Shown piece after piece: positions 5,729-13,965 of a stretch of DNA of 16,525 bases. This DNA comes from CAZOGW01 sp964579415. Lineage in GTDB: Bacteria; Actinomycetota; Acidimicrobiia; Spongiisociales; UBA5794. Position 1 is the stretch's first letter. Every line of letters starts with the position of its first letter. The position numbers and the translations under genes are program-made. Location: NCBI GenBank assembly GCA_964579415.1, contig CAZOGW010000066.1:1-16525 (forward strand), given 5' to 3'. The notes beneath the pieces are model-generated. The model was not told where the DNA came from and made no database searches. It was given only the letters and a program-made list of their open reading frames with translations.

Positions 5729-8701
5729 ATGGTGATCACCGCCGCCGAGACACGCATCGACCCTGACGGGTGGGACGCCGCCGTCGCCGATGTCGGCGGG
5801 CCTCAGATCGTCGTGGGTGGTCCGGGGACGGGGAAGTCGGAGTTCCTGGTGCGTCGGGTGGCACACCTCGTCGTCGACCGTGGCGTTCCCGGCCATGACA
5901 TCCTGGTGGTGTCGTTCGGCCGCCGCGGCGCCGCCGATCTGGGCCGGCGCATCCAGGAGCGGCTCCGCCCGGCGCCGATGACCGTCAACGTGGCCACCTT
6001 CCACTCGGTGGCCGCCGGCATCGTGGAGGCGCACGCCGCCGGTCGCGGCTGGGCGGCGCCACCGCAGATCCTCACCGGACCGGAGCAGGCGGCACTGGTG
6101 CGGGACCTGCTCGCAGGCGAGGACCCCGCCGACTGGCCGGCGATGTTCCGCCCCCTCCTGCGGTCCAGCTCCTTCGCCGCCGAGGTCACCGACTTCTTGC
6201 TGCGCTCGGCGGAGCAGCTCCTCGGACCCGACGCCATCGTGGCACGCCGCCGCGACGACTGGCGGGGCATGCCCGGGCTGATGCGGCGCTACCGGGAGGC
6301 CCTCGTCGAGCGGGGCCGCATCGACTACGGGACATTGCTGGCCGAGGCGGTCGGCGCCGTCGAGTCCGGGCTGGGCACCGACCGCTACGCCCACGTCCTC
6401 GCCGACGAGTTCCAGGACATCACGGTGGCCCAGGCGCGGCTCCTCGCCGCGCTCGTCGCCGGTCACCATCACCTCACGGCCGCCGCCGACCCCTACCAGT
6501 CGATCTACAGCTTCCGCGGCGCCGCCCTCGAGAACGTGCCCCGCTTCGGCGAAACGTTCGGAGGGACGGACGCGCCGGCGCGGCGGCTCGTGCTCACGAC
6601 GTCTTTCCGCACCCCGGCAGCCGTCCTCGCCTCCGCCGAGCGGGTCACGTCGCGGGACATCCCCGGAGCGGCCGGCCCGGTCACGCCGGCGGGCGACGGG
6701 GGACGCGTCGACGTCCACGTCTTCGGCCAGCGCACCGAGGAGGCGGAGTGGATCGCCGCCGAGATCCTCCGGCTCCACCTCACCGAAGGGCTGCCCTACG
6801 GGAGCGTCGCGGTGTTCGTCCGCTCCAAGCGCCGCTTCCTCGCCGAGCTGTCCCGCGCCCTGCAACGCCGTGGCATCCCCCACGACGAACCCGGGTCGCG
6901 CCAGGCCGACCAGCCGGCGGCACGCCTGCTGGGGGACCTGTCCACGGCTGCGGCATCCCCGGGCCCCGCCGAGATCGACCGCGCGGTGCGCCACATCCTG
7001 CTGGGCCCCTGCTTCGCCCTCCCTCTGGGAACCCTGCGTGAGCTGGAGCGGGAGCGCCATGCCACCGGGGCGACGTGGCCCGAGGTCATCCGCTCCCACC
7101 TCCCCGAGGCGAAGGCGGTGGCCGAGCTGCTCGACGACGCGGCATGGGCGACCGACGTGCCCGCCGTGGAGGCGCTGTGGCACGTCTGGTCCGGCCTGCC
7201 CCAGCTCACCGCCGTCGCCACCGACCCCGAGCGAGCCGCGGAGCGACAATCCTGGGCGTCGTTGTCGCAGGTGCTGGGCCGGTGGAACGACCGCAACCCA
7301 GGCGCCACCATCCGGGACTACCACCGCCTCCTCACCACCGAGGAGTTCGAGGCGGAGCCGCTGCTCTCGCACACGCCCGCAGGAGAGGACCGCGTCACCG
7401 TGACCACCCTGCACCAGGCGAAGGGCCTCGAGTTCGACACCGTGTTCGTCGCCGACGCCGTCGAGGGGACCTTTCCCGACCTGCGGGTGCGCGACTCGCT
7501 GCTTGGCGTGCGTCACCTTCTCCCCGGCGTACCCGAGGACTCCACCGCCTACCGGCGCTTCCGCCTCCAGGAGGAGAGGCGCCTCGCCTACACCGCCATG
7601 ACCCGGGCCCGGCGGCGGGTGGTGTGGACGGCGACAGCGACCGGCTTTGAGGAAGGCGCCGGGGTGCCCTCACGCTTCCTCGCCCTCGTCGCCGGCACCT
7701 CCTCGGTCGAGGATGCCGCGACGCCCCCGCCGGGCCGCACCACGCCGGTCACGCCGCTCGAGGCCGAAGCCATGCTGCGCCGGCTGGCCGCCGACCCCGC
7801 CGCCGGGGGCGCGCACCGCGTCGCGGCGCTGTCGCTCCTCGCCGGCGGAGCCCGCTGGGGCCTGCGCTCGCCGTGGTCGTTCGCAGGGTTGCGGGAACGC
7901 GGTCCCGACGGCGGCCTGGTCGCCGAGCCGTTGCGCCTCTCCCCCACCCATGGCGAGGCGTACGAGGAGTGCCCCCGTAGCTACGCCCTGACCCGGCGGC
8001 TCGACATCGCGGCGCACCGCTCGCCACACGCCCGGTTGGGGACGCTGGTACACGCCGTCTTCGAGGTGGTGGAACGCGCCGCCATGGAGCGCGGCGAAGC
8101 GCACGCGACCCTGGAAGAAGCCGAGGCGGAACTGGAGCGCCGCTTCGACGAAGGCGAGCTGGACGGGGAACCCCACGCCCAAGCATGGCTGGAGCGCGCC
8201 CGCGAGTCCATCCGCAGCCTGTACGGGGCGGGGAGATGGCCGGGGAAGGGCCCGGCCGTCGCCCTGGAGCGGCGGATGTCACTCACCGTCGAAGGCACCG
8301 AGTGGGTGGGGAAGGCCGACCGTATCGAAGACCGCGGCGGGAAGCTGGCCGTGGTGGACCACAAGACCAGCGGCAGTCCCGTGGCCGTAGCCGAAGGGGA
8401 ATCGTCGCTCCAGCTCGGCTTCTACATGCTCGGAGCCGCCGAGGACCCCGAGCTGGCGGCGGTGGGAAGACCTGCAGCGGCGGAGCTGTGGTACCCCTAC
8501 GCCGGGCGCACCGCCCGCAAGGTCACGCTGCGGCCCTTCGACCCGGCCCGCCTCGACGAGGTGCGGGACCGCCTCGCCGGCATCACCCGCGGCATCCGAG
8601 CCGAGGACTGGACCGCGGTGCCGTCGCCCGGGTGTGAGCGCTGCCCCGTGCGCTCGCTGTGCCCGGCGAACCCCGAGGGGCGGGAGGGGTTTGTCGCGTG
8701 A
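5729..8701 (+). CDS. adnA: AdnA-like subunit: UvrD-family motor fused to RecB-like nuclease
   Basis: A 990-residue protein with an N-terminal superfamily-1 helicase and a C-terminal PD-(D/E)XK nuclease. Motor motifs: Walker A GGPGTGKS (30-37), TFHSVAAG (Ib), motif II DEFQD (226-230), motif III ADPYQSIYSFRGA (about 253-265), motif V HQAKGLEFD (562-570) and motif VI MTRARR (624-629). Nuclease: GKADRIED with D864, and VVDHKTSG with D877 and K879. Four cysteines, C748, C969, C972 and C978 (C-x220-C-x2-C-x5-C), fit the iron-sulfur clamp of AddB/Adn-type nucleases. The GGPGTGK Walker A and its place upstream of an AdnB-like gene match mycobacterial AdnA. With AdnB it should resect double-strand DNA breaks. 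I chose ATG 5729 over TTG 5699 because TACGGT at 5716-5721 lies between them at leaderless spacing. The stop overlaps adnB (GTGA). Confidence 0.85.
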   Translation: MVITAAETRIDPDGWDAAVADVGGPQIVVGGPGTGKSEFLVRRVAHLVVDRGVPGHDILVVSFGRRGAADLGRRIQERLRPAPMTVNVATFHSVAAGIVEAHAAGRGWAAPPQILTGPEQAALVRDLLAGEDPADWPAMFRPLLRSSSFAAEVTDFLLRSAEQLLGPDAIVARRRDDWRGMPGLMRRYREALVERGRIDYGTLLAEAVGAVESGLGTDRYAHVLADEFQDITVAQARLLAALVAGHHHLTAAADPYQSIYSFRGAALENVPRFGETFGGTDAPARRLVLTTSFRTPAAVLASAERVTSRDIPGAAGPVTPAGDGGRVDVHVFGQRTEEAEWIAAEILRLHLTEGLPYGSVAVFVRSKRRFLAELSRALQRRGIPHDEPGSRQADQPAARLLGDLSTAAASPGPAEIDRAVRHILLGPCFALPLGTLRELERERHATGATWPEVIRSHLPEAKAVAELLDDAAWATDVPAVEALWHVWSGLPQLTAVATDPERAAERQSWASLSQVLGRWNDRNPGATIRDYHRLLTTEEFEAEPLLSHTPAGEDRVTVTTLHQAKGLEFDTVFVADAVEGTFPDLRVRDSLLGVRHLLPGVPEDSTAYRRFRLQEERRLAYTAMTRARRRVVWTATATGFEEGAGVPSRFLALVAGTSSVEDAATPPPGRTTPVTPLEAEAMLRRLAADPAAGGAHRVAALSLLAGGARWGLRSPWSFAGLRERGPDGGLVAEPLRLSPTHGEAYEECPRSYALTRRLDIAAHRSPHARLGTLVHAVFEVVERAAMERGEAHATLEEAEAELERRFDEGELDGEPHAQAWLERARESIRSLYGAGRWPGKGPAVALERRMSLTVEGTEWVGKADRIEDRGGKLAVVDHKTSGSPVAVAEGESSLQLGFYMLGAAEDPELAAVGRPAAAELWYPYAGRTARKVTLRPFDPARLDEVRDRLAGITRGIRAEDWTAVPSPGCERCPVRSLCPANPEGREGFVA

Positions 8702-11700
8702 GCCCGACGCCGACCCTCACCCCGGAGCAGGAGGCGATCGTCGCCCATCCTCCCGAGCCGCTGCGCGTCGCCGCCGGCGCCGGGACCGGCAAGACCACCA
8801 CGATGGTCGCCCGGCTGGCGTCGGCCGTCGCCGCCGGCATCGAGCCCGAGGAGGCCCTTGGGATCACGTTCACCAACAAGGCCGCGGAGGAGCTGGCCGA
8901 CCGGCTCCGGTCCGAGCTCCACGCCCTTGCCGTCGACGGCCGGGAGGTGGAGGTCACCACCTACCACGGCTTCGCCCACCGCCTCCTCCACGAGTTCGGC
9001 GGGTTCGCCGGGCTCGACACCGGCCTGGAGGTGATCGGCCCCGGCTACGTCCGCCAACTCCTCCACGAGGCGGTGGGGGCGGGGACCTACCGCCACCTCG
9101 ACCTCACCAAGCTGGCGGTGCACGTCGACGATGCCGCCACTCTCGGAGCCCAGCTCGCCGGCAACCTCCTCGAACCGGAGGATCTCATCGCGGCGGCTCC
9201 CGGTGAGGGCGACGACGCGACCTGGGGCGCCCGCATCGAGCTGGCCGGGGCACTGGCTACCTACCGGGACTGCAAGCGCCGCCTAGGCGTGGTCGACTAC
9301 GGCGACCTGATCGCCATGGCCCACCACCTCGTCACCGCGGTGCCGGAAGTGGCCCGCCGGGTGCGCAGCCGCTACCGGATGGTCGTCCTCGACGAGTACC
9401 AGGACACCGACCCGGCCCAGCGGGATCTTCTTCTCGCCATTTTCGGGGACGGTTTCCCCGTCACCGCCGTCGGCGACGAGGACCAGACGATCTACGAGTG
9501 GCGCGGCGCCTCCCTCGACAACTTCCGCAGCTTCCCTCGCCACTTCGCCACCGCCGGCGGCCCCGCCCCCACCCTGCCCCTGTCGCTCAACCGGCGCTCC
9601 GGCCCCCACATCCTCCACCTCGCCGACACGATCCGCACCGAGCTTCACGGTGCCCCGCCGCGGCACCCGCTGCGACCCGCCCCCGGCGCCGACGACCAGG
9701 TGGTCTGCGGCTGGTTCCGCACGTCTCACGACGAGGCCACCTGGATCGCCGGGGAGCTGCGCCGCCTCCACGACGAGGAGCAGGTGCCGTGGAGCGAGAT
9801 GGCTGTGGTCTTCCGCAAGAACCGGCAGATGGCGCTCGTCCGCGACGCCCTCCACGACGCCGAGATCCCCTTCGAGGTGGCGTCGCTCGGAGGCCTCCTC
9901 GGCGTGCCCGAGGTGGCCGACGTACACGCCTGGCTGCGCATCCTCCACGACCCGGCCGACTCGGTGGCCCTGGCCCGCATCCTCCTCGGCTCCCGCTACC
10001 GCCTCGGCCTCGGTGACCTCGCCCCGCTCGCCCGCCACGCCCGCGCCGCCTCGCCAAACCGGGATGATCCCCTCGGGTTCCCGCTCCTCGAAGCGGTCGA
10101 CCGCCTCGACGAGACGGCCGGCCTCTCCGACACGGCACGGCGCCGGCTCGCCGAGTTCCGCGACCTGTACCGCCGGCTCCTCGTCGACGCCCAGGCCACG
10201 ACCCTCGTCGACCTGATCCAGCGCATCGTGGACGGCATCGACGGGTGGGCCGAGATCGAAGCCATGCCCGAGGTGGCAGCGCTCTCCGCCCGGCTCAACC
10301 TGTACCGCTTCCTCGACCTGGCCGAGGACTGGAGCCCCCTGGCGGGCCGGCCCTCCCTCGACGGCTTCCTCTCCTACCTCGAAGCCCTGGTCGCCGAGAA
10401 CGCCGGCGACGAGCTGAGCACCGCACGGGTGAGCCAGGGCGAGGCGGTGACCCTGGTCACGGTGCACCGGGCCAAGGGACTGGAGTGGGACACCGTCGTG
10501 CTACCGGCTCTGGCCGAGGGCACGTTCCCGTCGTCCAGCCAGCGCTACGACGACCCGCTGCGCTCTCCGAGATGGCTGCCCCACGAGCTGCGCCTCGACG
10601 CCGCCACTGCCACGCCCCTGCCCGGGCCGGGCAAGGAGCGCGACGCGGCGCTGCGTGAGCGGCACCTGGCCCAGGAGCGGCGCACTGCCTACGTCGCCGT
10701 CACCCGGGCACGCACCCGGCTCCTCCTCAGCGGCGCCTACTGGTACGAGGGCAACAAGACGCCGAAGCGTCCGGGCGAGATCATCACATCGGCCCGCGAA
10801 CTCCCCGGCACCGACGTGGGGTCATGGGTCGACGAGCCGGGAGACCGCCCCACCGACCATCCGGTACCCGCCGAGGCGCCCGACCCGCATTTCCCCGGTG
10901 GCTGGCGCGATGCCCTGCGCCGGGTGCTCGCCGAGCCCCATGCGCCCCGGATGGGCGCCGACGACGGGCAGGTCACCCGGGCGCTGGAGGACCTCCAGCT
11001 CGTGCTCGACGCCATGCCCGACCCGCTGCCGCCTGTCCCATCCTCGGCGGCGCCGGCGACATCGGTGACCGGGTTGATGACGCTGGCCGGGTGCCCGCGG
11101 CGCTTCTACTGGAGCGAGGTCGACAGGCTCCCCCGCCGCCCCTCGCCCTCGCTGGCCCGCGGCAGCGAGGTCCATCGCCGCATCCAGCTCCACAATCTCG
11201 GCGTGTTGAGCCTCGACCCGGAGCCCCCCCTGGAGCGGACCGAAGGTCAACGCGGTGCCGGTGGAGCGTCCCCGCCGGTCGGGGACCCGTACCAGGCGTT
11301 CCTCGGCTCCCGCTTCGCCGCCGAGCGGCCCATCCTCGTCGAGGCGCCGATCGACATCGACATCACCGGTGTCAGGGTGCGAGGCCGCATCGACGCCGTC
11401 TACTCGTCCCGCCCCGGCGCCTGGGAGATCGTCGACTACAAGTCCGGACGCCCTCCCGAGAACGGCGACACCGCAGCCGTCCAGCTCGAGGCCTACGCCG
11501 TCGCCGCCGCCGACGGCGCCGTCGCCCCGGAGCGGCCCGACGAGATCAGGGTGACCTTCGCCTATCTGGGGGGCGAGACGGTGGAAGAGCGCAGCGTGGT
11601 AGCCGACGAGGAATGGCTGGCGTCTGCCCGCCACCGGCTGGAGGCTCTCGCGGAGCAGGCAAAAGGCCCCGACTACCCCGCCACGCCCTCACCCGCCTGC

Positions 11701-11805
11701 CACCGCTGCGACTTTCTCGCCTTCTGCGAACCTGGCGCTGCATTCGCCAGATCTGCGCGCGACCGCTCAGTCAACGCCGACGAAGTGTTACCTTGTAGCA
11801 CATGA
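8698..11805 (+). CDS. adnB: AdnB-like subunit: UvrD-family motor fused to RecB-like nuclease
   Basis: A 1035-residue partner of the preceding protein with the same two-part layout. Motor: Q-motif LTPEQEAIV (7-15), Walker A AGAGTGKT (26-33), motif Ia ITFTNKAAEEL, motif II DEYQD (232-236), motif III GDEDQTIYEWRGA (259-271), motif V HRAKGLEWD (590-598) and motif VI VTRART (668-673). Nuclease: GRIDAV with D899, and VDYKSG with D913 and K915. The cysteines C799, C1001, C1004 and C1010 fit an iron-sulfur cluster. All catalytic residues look intact in both subunits. In mycobacteria AdnB is the leading translocating motor; that role here is inferred. It starts at GTG 8698, within the adnA stop. The last 25 residues after C1010 are not conserved-looking and encode the promoter region of vapB; the stop overlaps the vapB ATG. 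Confidence 0.85.
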   Translation: MSPTPTLTPEQEAIVAHPPEPLRVAAGAGTGKTTTMVARLASAVAAGIEPEEALGITFTNKAAEELADRLRSELHALAVDGREVEVTTYHGFAHRLLHEFGGFAGLDTGLEVIGPGYVRQLLHEAVGAGTYRHLDLTKLAVHVDDAATLGAQLAGNLLEPEDLIAAAPGEGDDATWGARIELAGALATYRDCKRRLGVVDYGDLIAMAHHLVTAVPEVARRVRSRYRMVVLDEYQDTDPAQRDLLLAIFGDGFPVTAVGDEDQTIYEWRGASLDNFRSFPRHFATAGGPAPTLPLSLNRRSGPHILHLADTIRTELHGAPPRHPLRPAPGADDQVVCGWFRTSHDEATWIAGELRRLHDEEQVPWSEMAVVFRKNRQMALVRDALHDAEIPFEVASLGGLLGVPEVADVHAWLRILHDPADSVALARILLGSRYRLGLGDLAPLARHARAASPNRDDPLGFPLLEAVDRLDETAGLSDTARRRLAEFRDLYRRLLVDAQATTLVDLIQRIVDGIDGWAEIEAMPEVAALSARLNLYRFLDLAEDWSPLAGRPSLDGFLSYLEALVAENAGDELSTARVSQGEAVTLVTVHRAKGLEWDTVVLPALAEGTFPSSSQRYDDPLRSPRWLPHELRLDAATATPLPGPGKERDAALRERHLAQERRTAYVAVTRARTRLLLSGAYWYEGNKTPKRPGEIITSARELPGTDVGSWVDEPGDRPTDHPVPAEAPDPHFPGGWRDALRRVLAEPHAPRMGADDGQVTRALEDLQLVLDAMPDPLPPVPSSAAPATSVTGLMTLAGCPRRFYWSEVDRLPRRPSPSLARGSEVHRRIQLHNLGVLSLDPEPPLERTEGQRGAGGASPPVGDPYQAFLGSRFAAERPILVEAPIDIDITGVRVRGRIDAVYSSRPGAWEIVDYKSGRPPENGDTAAVQLEAYAVAAADGAVAPERPDEIRVTFAYLGGETVEERSVVADEEWLASARHRLEALAEQAKGPDYPATPSPACHRCDFLAFCEPGAAFARSARDRSVNADEVLPCST
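11785..11801. promoter_or_regulatory. Imperfect inverted repeat at the vapBC start, candidate autoregulatory operator
   Basis: GTGTTAC (11785-11791) and GTAGCAC (11795-11801) are inverted arms with six of seven bases matching, around a CTT spacer. They sit directly before ATG 11802. The repeat covers the candidate -10 TACCTT (11789-11794). Antitoxins of this type, with their toxin, commonly repress their own promoter from such palindromes. The site lies in the adnB coding sequence. Confidence 0.45.
11789..11794 (+). promoter_or_regulatory. Candidate leaderless -10 hexamer TACCTT for vapBC
   Basis: TACCTT fits TANNNT and ends seven bases before ATG 11802, the same spacing seen before the ACT gene and adnA. 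No Shine-Dalgarno precedes vapB, so expression could be leaderless, coupled to adnB through the ATGA overlap, or both. Confidence 0.45.
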
Positions 11806-12068
11806 GATCGATCGGCATCCGCGAACTCCGACAGGAGGCCAGCCGCTGGCTGCGGTTGGTGGCGAGCGGGGAGACCATCACGGTCACCGACCGCGGCCAC
11901 CCGGTGGCCCTGCTCACCCCTGTGAGCACGCAGGGATGGGAGGCGATGGTCCAATCCGGGCGACTCACCGCACCGACCTTGTCCCTTGACGAGATCAAGC
12001 CTCTCCCCGGCGACGGCACCTCACGCATCAGTGAATCACTGGCTGAGCTCCGGCAGGACGAGCGTTGA
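11802..12068 (+). CDS. vapB: Phd/YefM-fold antitoxin (VapB type)
   Basis: An 88-residue protein whose first half matches Phd/YefM antitoxins: IGIRELRQEASRWLRLVASG (about 4-23), then ETITVTDRGHPVALLTPV (about 24-41). This half forms the DNA-binding dimer. The C-terminal half (about 45-88), including TLSLDEIKPLPG and a charged end, is the expected disordered toxin-wrapping tail. It would neutralise the downstream PIN ribonuclease and repress its own operon. ATG 11802 overlaps the adnB stop (ATGA), and its own stop overlaps the toxin start (TTGA, 12065-12068). An alternative family label is simply type II antitoxin, prevent-host-death family. Confidence 0.88.
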   Translation: MRSIGIRELRQEASRWLRLVASGETITVTDRGHPVALLTPVSTQGWEAMVQSGRLTAPTLSLDEIKPLPGDGTSRISESLAELRQDER

Positions 12069-12463
12069 GCGCGGCCTACCTCGACACATCGGCACTCGTC
12101 AAGCTCGTGGTGACCGAAAGCGAGACTGCCGCGCTGCGGCGATGGCTCAATGACCGCCCGGACCGGCGCGTGGCAACGAGCGCACTCGCCCGAACGGAGC
12201 TGGTACGGGCGGTAGCGAGGGCCGACGGGTCGCTTGTCGCCCACGCCCGACGCCTGCTCAGCGCGATCAGCGAGGTCGCCGTCGACCGGGTCACGCTCGA
12301 TCATGCAGCTCTCATCTCTCTCTCCTCGGTGCGGTCATTGGACGCTATCCACCTCGCTTCGGCGTTGAGCCTTGGAGCCGATGTCGACGTCGTCGTCACC
12401 TACGACGAGAGAATGCGGGAAGCCGCAGACCTCGTCGGTCTGGCGACTGCCGCCCCTTCATAG
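12065..12463 (+). CDS. vapC: PIN-domain ribonuclease toxin (VapC type)
   Basis: A 132-residue PIN-domain protein. The acidic residues that bind Mg2+ or Mn2+ in VapC are visible: D7 in YLDTSALVKL, E45 in RTELVRAVAR, D93 in SLDAIHLASAL and D114 in VVTYDERM. The full set suggests an active endoribonuclease; VapC toxins usually cut tRNA or rRNA, but the target cannot be read here. The start is TTG 12065, rare but well supported because it overlaps the antitoxin stop and places YLDTSALVK at residue 5, as is usual. This pair seems slightly less GC-rich than its neighbours by eye, consistent with acquisition of a mobile toxin-antitoxin module. Confidence 0.9.
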   Translation: MSAAYLDTSALVKLVVTESETAALRRWLNDRPDRRVATSALARTELVRAVARADGSLVAHARRLLSAISEVAVDRVTLDHAALISLSSVRSLDAIHLASALSLGADVDVVVTYDERMREAADLVGLATAAPS

Positions 12464-12508
12464 CCGGAAGCAGGTAGAGCGCGTCCGCACACCGGGAACG
12501 CGTCTGCG

Positions 12509-12964
12509 TCACACCACCTTGCCATCGCGCACTTCCATGAGGATCGTCACCGGGCCTTCGTTGACCAGCGAGACCTTCATCATGGCGCCGAACTCGCCGG
12601 TGGCCACGGGGACGCCTGCGGCGGCGAGGCGGGCCACCAGGGCGTCGATCAGAGGAGCCGCAACGTCGGGTGGGGCGGCATCGGTGAAAGAGGGGCGTCG
12701 ACCGCGACGGATGTCGCCGAGGAGGGTGAACTGGCTTACGACGAGCACGGCGCCGCCAATGTCGACCACAGACCGGTTCATCAGGCCGGCCTCGTCGGGG
12801 AAGATGCGCAGCCCGAGCAGCTTGGCGGCGAGGGCATCCACGTCCGCCGGGCCGTCGCCGTGGGCTACGCCCACCAGCACGAGCAGCCCGCGCTCGATCT
12901 CCCCTACGACGTGACCGCCCACCTCCACCGAGGCCGAGACGACTCGTTGGACGACGGCGCGCAT
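12509..12964 (-). CDS. dtd: D-aminoacyl-tRNA deacylase
   Basis: A 151-residue protein of the DTD1 family, which hydrolyses D-amino acids (and glycine on tRNA-Ala) from mischarged tRNAs. Diagnostic features: start MRAVVQRVVSASVEV, catalytic-loop motif SQFTLLGD (77-84; SQFTLYAD is commoner), GRRPSF (88-93) and the cross-subunit NEGPVT (135-140) carrying the Gly-cisPro element. TGEFGAMMKVSLVN (122-135) is also typical. Length matches the family. ATG at 12964 is supported by the conserved first residues. The gene lies seven bases downstream of the oxidoreductase stop on the same strand, so the two are probably cotranscribed. Its end faces the vapC end across 45 bases in which I see no convincing terminator. 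Confidence 0.93.
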   Translation of the reverse strand: MRAVVQRVVSASVEVGGHVVGEIERGLLVLVGVAHGDGPADVDALAAKLLGLRIFPDEAGLMNRSVVDIGGAVLVVSQFTLLGDIRRGRRPSFTDAAPPDVAAPLIDALVARLAAAGVPVATGEFGAMMKVSLVNEGPVTILMEVRDGKVV

Positions 12965-12971
12965 CAGGCCG

Positions 12972-13880
12972 TCACCGGAGCGACGCTGCCATCTCGCCGT
13001 AGGCCTCGACGTACGCCGGGCGGGCCCGGGAGCCGGGCATGACGCCCACCACCTCGTCGACGCCGCGGTCGCGGTAGGCGGCGGCCCGCTCGGCGGCCTG
13101 GGCCACGGTCCCGACGATCCCGTTGCCCTCGATGTCACCCATCCATGCCAGGTGCGTCTTCGCCACCTCCATCGCCGCGGCAAGCTCGGCGTCCGTCCTC
13201 GCCACCACGACCGGCACCTGGATCGAGGTGCGCAACGTGCGCCCGGCGGCGGCCGCGGCCGCATCGGCGACGGCACGGGGCTCCTCGAGGCGATCGAGGA
13301 GGCGGGCCGGGCAGTTCCACACGTCTGCCAGCCTCCCCGTCAACTCCAGCATCCTGCGGCCGCCGGTACCGATGACGACGGGCGGGTGCGGCTGCTGCAC
13401 CGGGCCGGGAACCACCTGCGCCTCGCGGACCACCACACCCTCGCCGTCGTGGTCGACCACCTCACCGTCGAGGAGGCGCAGCAGGACGCCGGCGTAGGCT
13501 TCGAAGTAGCGGACCCGCTGGGCCGGGGAGGGGAAGTCCCACCCGAACGCCTCGTATTCACCCTGGTGCCAGCCGGCACCGAGCCCCAGGTCGAGCCGGC
13601 CCGCCGAGGCGTGGTCGACGGTGGTGACCATCTTCGCCAGCACCCCGACGTTGCGGTAGGCGACGCAGTTGACCAGGTGGCCCAACCGGACCCGGTCTGT
13701 GATCCCGGCCACGTACGAGAGGGCCGTCCACGCCTCGAAGATGGGGCCTTCCGCCCCGCCGCCGTAGAGGTGGTCGGCCAGCCAGACCGCGTCGAGACCC
13801 ACCTCCTCCGCCAGCCGGGCATCGGCGGCGAGATGCTCGAAACGGTCGGTGAACTGGGTGAGGGCGAGCCCGAACTTCAC
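12972..13880 (-). CDS. LLM-class (luciferase-like) oxidoreductase, probably F420-dependent
   Basis: A 302-residue TIM-barrel protein of the bacterial luciferase-like superfamily. Family features: N-terminal KFGLALTQF, ARLAEEVGLDAVWLADH (about 21-37), VRLGHLVNC, and LDLGLGAGWHQGEYEAFGW, which lines the cofactor site in F420-dependent members. QQPHPPVVIGTGGRRMLEL follows, the usual LLM signature before the C-terminal half. F420 use is inferred from actinobacterial relatives; FMN cannot be excluded, and the substrate is unknown. GTG 13880 is the start because AGGAGG (13890-13885 on the minus strand) sits four bases upstream and the first strand begins at once. It is the first gene of a likely two-gene unit with dtd and diverges from the ABC exporter at 13972. 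Confidence 0.88.
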   Translation of the reverse strand: MKFGLALTQFTDRFEHLAADARLAEEVGLDAVWLADHLYGGGAEGPIFEAWTALSYVAGITDRVRLGHLVNCVAYRNVGVLAKMVTTVDHASAGRLDLGLGAGWHQGEYEAFGWDFPSPAQRVRYFEAYAGVLLRLLDGEVVDHDGEGVVVREAQVVPGPVQQPHPPVVIGTGGRRMLELTGRLADVWNCPARLLDRLEEPRAVADAAAAAAGRTLRTSIQVPVVVARTDAELAAAMEVAKTHLAWMGDIEGNGIVGTVAQAAERAAAYRDRGVDEVVGVMPGSRARPAYVEAYGEMAASLR

Positions 13881-13884
13881 AGCG

Positions 13885-13890
13885 CCTCCT
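13885..13890 (-). promoter_or_regulatory. Ribosome binding site AGGAGG for the LLM oxidoreductase
   Basis: On the minus strand AGGAGG is followed by CGCT and then GTG. It is a perfect Shine-Dalgarno at short spacing and fixes the GTG 13880 start. Confidence 0.75.
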
Positions 13891-13906
13891 GTCGGCGGGA
13901 GCCGCG

Positions 13907-13912
13907 ATGTTA
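13907..13912 (-). promoter_or_regulatory. Candidate -10 hexamer TAACAT for the LLM oxidoreductase and dtd
   Basis: TAACAT on the minus strand fits TANNNT. Transcription from about 13900 would give a 20-base leader that just includes the AGGAGG. No -35 resemblance is obvious. Confidence 0.45.
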
Positions 13913-13923
13913 GGTCGGCGCCG

Positions 13924-13935
13924 GTGGGCTCCCAC
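13924..13935. promoter_or_regulatory. 12-bp palindrome between divergent promoters
   Basis: GTGGG, CT and CCCAC form a palindrome about midway between the two divergent -10 candidates (13907-13912 minus, 13960-13965 plus). It lies near the -35 zone of both, so a shared regulator site is possible. It is short enough to be chance. Confidence 0.25.
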
Positions 13936-13959
13936 GGCACACGAAACCCTGCAACCCGG

Positions 13960-13965
13960 TAGCGT
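13960..13965 (+). promoter_or_regulatory. Candidate leaderless -10 hexamer TAGCGT for the ABC exporter
   Basis: TAGCGT fits TANNNT and ends six bases before GTG 13972. This would place transcription start on the G of that codon, favouring GTG 13972 over the adjacent ATG 13975. Confidence 0.5.

Noticed and set aside
5557..5757. Minus-strand reading frame of 66 codons across the right heptamer array, with repeating YHVLRIT-like peptide
   Set aside because: The peptide is simply the translation of 7-bp repeats (21 bases per 7 codons). It has no RBS and no domain, and it overlaps the ACT gene and adnA start. Such repeat translations are a known source of spurious gene calls.
5702..7516. 604-codon minus-strand open frame opposite adnA
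   Set aside because: Shadow of a GC-rich gene. It shows biased low-complexity composition and no recognisable domain, while the plus strand has all helicase motifs.
9283..10467. 394-codon minus-strand open frame opposite adnB
   Set aside because: Antisense shadow of a strongly conserved helicase; no motif of its own.
11802..12463. vapBC as part of a larger defence island together with adnAB
   Set aside because: No phage-related, restriction or abortive-infection genes accompany them. AdnAB is a housekeeping repair pair, and a lone toxin-antitoxin pair is common.
12464..12508. Bidirectional terminator between the convergent vapC and dtd genes
   Set aside because: Only a 5-bp stem (CGCGT 12480-12484 with ACGCG 12498-12502) with a long loop and no T-run is visible; not supported.
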